Shown: positions 60,197 to 64,000 of the stretch, one piece after another
Layout of the letters: each line of letters starts with the position of its first letter
Numbering within the stretch: the first letter of the stretch is position 1
NCBI RefSeq assembly: GCF_003073475.1
Contig: NZ_CP029033.1
Span: forward strand, 868,001-932,000
DNA length: 64,000 nt
Direction: 5' to 3'
Origin: Actinobaculum sp. 313
Lineage (GTDB): Bacteria; Actinomycetota; Actinomycetes; Actinomycetales; Actinomycetaceae
Notes under the pieces: generated by a model
What the model was told of the DNA's origin: nothing
Database searches by the model: none
The model's input: only the letters and a program-made list of their open reading frames with translations
Made by a program: the position numbers and the translations under genes

Positions 60197-60283
60197 GTGA
60201 ACCCGCTGATGACTCACGACGCGAACCCGTTGATGCCCGGGATACAAACCCCTTGATGCCCGGGATGTGAACCCGCTGAAAGG
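60197..60283. repeat. About 24-bp tandem repeat upstream of the TetR gene
   Basis: Units starting at 60197, 60221, 60245 and 60267 share ACCCGCTGATG or CCTTGATGCCCGGGAT words. They lie 19-105 bases upstream of the TetR start, so they could influence its expression. Confidence 0.7.
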
Positions 60284-60441
60284 GACCGGGAACCTCCGCA
60301 GGCCTTAGTTTCGGCGGGTCCTCGCATTCGCGACTATGTCAAGGATACCGACCCGACGGGAGTCTTGCTCCTACGGCCTCCCAGCACCCGGCCACTAATG
60401 CACAGTCGGCGTGTTACGCGAATCTGCGCTGCGGCAGACCC

Positions 60442-60490
60442 TTGACACGCCGAGAACAAAGAGTAGAGTGACTATTATGAGACAGTCACT
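60442..60490 (+). promoter_or_regulatory. Promoter and palindromic operator of the ABC exporter
   Basis: TTGACA (60442-60447) and TAGAGT (60464-60469) are 16 bases apart. A palindrome with 7-base arms AGTGACT (60467-60473) and AGTCACT (60484-60490) overlaps the -10 box and the ATG at 60477. This is the expected place for TetR binding. Confidence 0.65.
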
Positions 60491-61610
60491 ATCAGATTTA
60501 ATGTTGGAAGGGCGTGACTTACATAAGTCCTTCGGCAGTATCACCGCCCTTGCCGGTCTGGACCTCGCCGTTGCTCGCGGAGAAGTGCACGGATTCCTCG
60601 GTCCCAACGGTGCGGGTAAATCCACAACAATCCGCGCTGCACTCGGGCAGCTGCGGCTGGACGGCGGCCATATGACGGTGTTCGGTCTGGATGCCTGGGA
60701 TCGTGCCGTGGATATCCACGCCCGGCTCGCCTACGTTCCCGGCGATACCATGCTCTGGCCCGGCTTGACCGGCGGACAGTGTATTGACGTTCTAGGCGGA
60801 TTCCATGGCGGGATGAATCGGCACCGCCGCGACGAACTCATCGAACGTTTCGAGCTCGACCCGAGCCGCCGCTTCCGAACCTACTCCAAGGGAAACCGCC
60901 AGAAAGTAGCTCTAGTAGCCGCGCTGGCCTGCGACGTCGACCTGTTGGTGCTGGACGAGCCCACATCGGGACTCGACCCGCTGATGGAAGCCGTCTTCCA
61001 GCAGGTCGTTGCTGAACGCAACGCGGAAGGCACGAGCGTGCTGCTCTCCAGCCACATCCTTGCCGAAGTTGAATCGCTGTGCGACACCGTGACCGTGGTG
61101 CGGGCAGGGAGGCAGGTGTTCACGGGTTCGCTGGCCGACCTGCGAGCCACGGCAGCGACCACCGTCGACGTCGTGAGCGACGCCCCGCTGCCGGGTGTGG
61201 GACGACTAGCAGGTGTCAGCAATGTACAGGTGCGAGAAGTGCCACGCGGTGTACGAAGCACACTGTTGGCCGAGGCGGACGCTTTGCCCGCAGTGCTGGC
61301 GTTACTCGGGTCCGTGTCGGTTTCGCAGGTGGCCGTACGCCCGCCGAGTCTAGAACAGCTCTTCCTGGAACGGTACGCCGACGACGGCGACGATCGGGAA
61401 GCAGGAAGTGCAAGCGGCGTTCAATTGGAGCGGGGCGGAATCAACGGCGTCAACTGCCAGGCGGACGGTTCGGACGGCGTAAACCGGGAAGAATGCGGAC
61501 CTGACAGCGCTGAGCGCGAGCCGGAGAGTGTAAGCGGTGCCGGGGCCGAGTTGAGCGGGGTGCACGGTGGCAAGCCCGAGTCGGGCGGAATCGAAGGCTG
61601 GACGCGATGA
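60477..61610 (+). CDS. ABC transporter ATP-binding protein
   Basis: The 377-residue ATPase has Walker A FLGPNGAGKSTTIRAAL, the signature TYSKGNRQKVALVAAL (a non-standard LSGGQ) and Walker B LLVLDEPTSGLDPLMEAVF. It energises the downstream permease, probably for drug export. The ATG lies 7 bases after the -10 box (leaderless); ATG 60501 is an alternative. After residue 300 there is an 80-residue Gly/Asp/Glu-rich tail with loosely repeated SGVNxE-type units, which is not part of the usual fold. Confidence 0.88.
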   Translation: MRQSLSDLMLEGRDLHKSFGSITALAGLDLAVARGEVHGFLGPNGAGKSTTIRAALGQLRLDGGHMTVFGLDAWDRAVDIHARLAYVPGDTMLWPGLTGGQCIDVLGGFHGGMNRHRRDELIERFELDPSRRFRTYSKGNRQKVALVAALACDVDLLVLDEPTSGLDPLMEAVFQQVVAERNAEGTSVLLSSHILAEVESLCDTVTVVRAGRQVFTGSLADLRATAATTVDVVSDAPLPGVGRLAGVSNVQVREVPRGVRSTLLAEADALPAVLALLGSVSVSQVAVRPPSLEQLFLERYADDGDDREAGSASGVQLERGGINGVNCQADGSDGVNREECGPDSAEREPESVSGAGAELSGVHGGKPESGGIEGWTR

Positions 61611-63313
61611 ACACCGCCCTCTCAACAGGACGCTCCGAGGTCACTCCCGCAGTAGATCGCGCCGTATCCGTCGGCTCGGCACGCCACCCAGTCGCCCGCT
61701 CAGCGGGCGATCACTCCGCCACCGGACGTGGCGTGGCGCGGCCCTTCGCGAGCTTGCCGCGTGCGCTCATGCTCGGCGCCCGCACGGCACGGCCGACTCT
61801 CACCCTGACCGTGCTTATCTGCGCCCTACTGGTTGCCGCGGTTGCCTCCGGCATCAAAGGGTTGTATCCGACGTTATCCGAGCGCGTGGCCTACGCGGCG
61901 AGCGCGGGGGAATCCGTGTCATCCGCCGCGTTCAACGGCCGGGGCTATGGCCTGACCACACTGGGTGGGATCACGGCGGCCGAGGTTGGTTTCCTCGGGC
62001 AGATTCTCTTCCCCCTGCTGGGAATTGTGGTTGCCGTGCGCCTTACTCGCCGCGAGGAGGAGAGCGGACGGACCGAATTGCTCACCGCGTCGCGGGTGGG
62101 GCGTTTGACACCGTTGGTATCGGCCGCCGGCCTGATGATCCTGACCGCTCTCGCAACAGGAGCGGTGATGACCGCCGGGATGGTCGCAGTCGGCCTGCCC
62201 GCTGCTGGTTCGGCGTGGTATGCGGCTGCGGCGGGCGCTTGCATCCTGTTCTTCGGTGCCGTCGGCCTGCTGCTGGCTCAACTGTGCCAACAGGCCCGCA
62301 GTGCGCAGCAACTCGGGATCGTCATCTTCAGCATTGCATACCTGGTCCGTTTTCTCGTGGATGGGCTGGAACTCGGCGTCGTGTGGCTGAGCCCGCTCGG
62401 GTGGCTTCCGGAAGTCCGTTCCTTCGATGCTCCACGCGCTTGGCCCCTGGTGGCGTACGGCGCCAGCGCGCTGCTTTTGCTGCTAGCCAGTGGCATGGCC
62501 GCCGTGCGGCGCGATTTGGGTGCGGGGCTCATCGCGCCCAAGCCCGGGCCGATTCGCGGCAGTGGGCATATTTCCGCATGGAAGCTGGCGTTGCGCAGCG
62601 AGCGGACCGCAACCGTTACCTGGGCCTTCGTCGCCTGCCTGTGGGCGCTTCTTATCGGAGGCTTCAGTACGGAGATGACGAAGATCATCAACGACAATCC
62701 ATCGCTGCTCGAAGCGATGGGCCTGGAACGAAGCACCGACCTCATGACGATGATGGCCTCGATTATCATCGTCGCGGCCGCCGGGGCAATCAGCGTGCAA
62801 GGTGCTTCGCATTTCGGTGCGGAAGAAGCGGCAGGGCGAATAGGTTTGCTCGCGTCCACCCGCTGCCCGCGGGCCAGACTGTGGGCAGGGTGGTGGGCGG
62901 CGACGTTGCTTTCCTCCCTCCTCGTGGTTGCTGCCTCCGCCTTGATACTCGGCATTGGCACGGCCGCATCCTCCGGGCAGTCCGAGTCGATCCGCACGGC
63001 AGTGGAGGTCGGCAGTTCATACCTTGCCTCGGTGCTCCTCATCGGTGCGCTATCGGCGGTGCTCGCCGCGATCGGCCCGCGCTGGCCGGTGGTGGGGTGG
63101 GTGGCTATCGCGTGGACGGTGGTGGTCGGATTCCTCGCCGAGGCGTTGCAACTACCGGAGTGGGCGCGCGATATCTCGCCCGCGCATATGGTGGGCGTGC
63201 TTCCCGTGGACACTCCAGACCCGCGCGTGATCGTCGGGCAGTTGGCGGCTGCCACGGTGTTGCTGGGCTGTTCGCTGTTCATTTTCCGACGCCGCAGCTT
63301 GAAGGCGGGGTGA
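61607..63313 (+). CDS. ABC-2 type exporter permease (polyketide-antibiotic-transporter-like)
   Basis: The 568-residue membrane protein has about 12 hydrophobic segments in two halves, with conserved EEESGRTELLTASRVGR and EEAAGRIGLLASTRCPR loops of the large actinobacterial ABC-2 exporters that export antibiotics or lipids. Its ATG overlaps the ATPase stop (ATGA), so they are coupled. With the divergent TetR it forms a self-regulated efflux unit. Confidence 0.87.
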   Translation: MNTALSTGRSEVTPAVDRAVSVGSARHPVARSAGDHSATGRGVARPFASLPRALMLGARTARPTLTLTVLICALLVAAVASGIKGLYPTLSERVAYAASAGESVSSAAFNGRGYGLTTLGGITAAEVGFLGQILFPLLGIVVAVRLTRREEESGRTELLTASRVGRLTPLVSAAGLMILTALATGAVMTAGMVAVGLPAAGSAWYAAAAGACILFFGAVGLLLAQLCQQARSAQQLGIVIFSIAYLVRFLVDGLELGVVWLSPLGWLPEVRSFDAPRAWPLVAYGASALLLLLASGMAAVRRDLGAGLIAPKPGPIRGSGHISAWKLALRSERTATVTWAFVACLWALLIGGFSTEMTKIINDNPSLLEAMGLERSTDLMTMMASIIIVAAAGAISVQGASHFGAEEAAGRIGLLASTRCPRARLWAGWWAATLLSSLLVVAASALILGIGTAASSGQSESIRTAVEVGSSYLASVLLIGALSAVLAAIGPRWPVVGWVAIAWTVVVGFLAEALQLPEWARDISPAHMVGVLPVDTPDPRVIVGQLAAATVLLGCSLFIFRRRSLKAG

Positions 63314-63387
63314 GGGGATGAGCGGTGCCTCAACCGACATCATCTGCCTCGGATTCTCCGGATATCGGGTAGCAGCGTGGTCGAGTC

Positions 63388-63600
63388 CTAGTCCTTGGTC
63401 CACTGCTGATCGATATTCACAACTCGTGAATCTCCGATGTCGAATGACAGAAGCCGGAGTACATCGGCATCTTCCTGCCAGGCGATGCCAACGGCATGAG
63501 CCTTCATGAGATAGCGGCGATCCACATGGTTCCACGACGTCGAGTCGATATCCGTTACTTCACGAATGGACGGAATCGGATGAATCCGGGTGGTCCGAAA
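63388..63600 (-). pseudogene. Fragment related to the 58707 membrane-anchored protein
   Basis: The frame ending at 63388 encodes HVDRRYLMKAHAVGIAWQED and LSFDIGDSRVVNIDQQWTKD, clearly like the end of the 58707 product (residues about 95-145). Upstream the similarity fades into the end of the membrane-protein frame at 63560, so a frameshift or fusion scar may join the two. It may be a remnant or the C-terminal part of one broken gene. Confidence 0.5.
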
Positions 63601-63997
63601 ACGTCTCCATATCGGTGTTCGACTGATCGCCGTGATGGAACCGCTCGTAGACCACGCACGCCAGCGCGGTAAAGCATAGGAACGCAAGGAAAAACGGGGT
63701 GAGAAGCGTCCCAAGGATGCTTCGAAAAGACTGCGTGGGATCTTGCTGCCGCGCCGCATCTACGATCTCTGACCAATGTGCCAAGTTATATGCACTCAGT
63801 GCGATATATAGGGCACTGAACACTCCGAACAATGCCGTTGGTTGCTGCCATCGTAGTTTTTGGCTTCTTGCCTTCTCGTAGAGCCACATCAAAATAGACA
63901 AGAGGATGGCCGCGAGTCCGCACGATAGTACCCAGCCGATATCCTGCGGTGCCTTGAGGCCGCCGGTAAAAACGGCTGTAGCGGGAACTGCCAGCAA
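63560..63997 (-). CDS. Membrane protein, partial at window edge
   Basis: The 145-residue frame has four hydrophobic segments (DIGWVLSCGLAAILLSILMW, LFGVFSALYIALSAYNLA, LLTPFFLAFLCFTALACVVY among them) and an acidic tail. The start may lie beyond 64000. Function unknown. Its 3' end overlaps the frame of the 63388 fragment. Confidence 0.5.
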   Translation of the reverse strand: MLAVPATAVFTGGLKAPQDIGWVLSCGLAAILLSILMWLYEKARSQKLRWQQPTALFGVFSALYIALSAYNLAHWSEIVDAARQQDPTQSFRSILGTLLTPFFLAFLCFTALACVVYERFHHGDQSNTDMETFSDHPDSSDSVHS

Positions 63998-64000
63998 GCA

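Noticed and set aside
61567-63321. A 584-residue plus-strand frame overlapping the exporter permease
   Set aside because: Its Arg/Gly-rich composition is that of a shifted high-GC frame; the 61607 frame has the membrane segments and exporter motifs.

Overview
The window reads as a continuous piece of a high-GC Gram-positive chromosome, most likely an actinobacterium of the Actinomycetaceae or a close relative. The evidence is the order map-infA-rpmJ-rpsM-rpsK-rpoA-rplQ-truA without rpsD between rpsK and rpoA, an rplM-rpsI-glmM block, GTG and TTG starts, -10 boxes placed 6-7 bases before start codons (leaderless genes), actinobacterial WXG100-like and DUF1023 proteins, and a 1.5-kDa-residue-scale dehydratase-activase protein. 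This placement is an inference from gene content; no 16S gene is present.

Layout. 1-5757 carries translation and transcription genes (map end, infA, rpmJ, rpsM, rpsK, rpoA, rplQ, truA) interrupted by a frameshifted ROK sugar kinase. 5816-10390 holds an LssY-C membrane protein and a small sugar or polyol module (AraM-like dehydrogenase plus FGGY kinase). 10772-13398 is rplM-rpsI and glmM. 13709-16322 is a first WXG/DUF1023/lipoprotein cassette of unusual base composition. 16527-24837 runs coaA, then glmS-nnr-alr-tsaE-membrane protein-tsaB-rimI (the last frameshifted): cell-wall precursor supply and t6A tRNA modification. 25085-28521 is sdhCAB, 29429 is tsaD, 30970 a THUMP-like methyltransferase, 32687 groS under a CIRCE operator, 33902 a serine beta-lactamase-like hydrolase, 35683 guaB and 37340 a DEDDh exonuclease. 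38209-44166 is a run of three more WXG/DUF1023 cassettes: one decayed, one intact, one truncated. 44423-49613 has a guaB3 pseudogene, a GNAT enzyme, nadE and a TetR regulator divergent from the 1493-residue acyl-CoA dehydratase activase-like protein (50071-54552). 54699-59156 holds another WXG-type pair and two membrane-anchored surface proteins, and 59327-63313 is a TetR/ABC-2 exporter unit with a palindrome over its start. The right edge has a partial membrane protein.

Two themes stand out. First, the WXG-like small protein / DUF1023 alpha-beta hydrolase / LppA-like protein cassettes recur in intact, mutated and truncated form, which suggests a family of exported effectors or surface enzymes expanding and decaying by duplication; no ESX secretion machinery lies in the window. 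Second, short-period DNA duplications are very common: a 16-bp array running over the guaB stop codon, a 23-bp array after tetR, many 20-34 bp direct repeats with a centre-to-centre spacing of about 61-72 bp in unrelated intergenic regions, long hairpins sharing the core AAGAAGTGTCGG, and in-frame repeat expansions inside NadE, TetR and others. Several pseudogene lesions are also slippage-type events in short runs.
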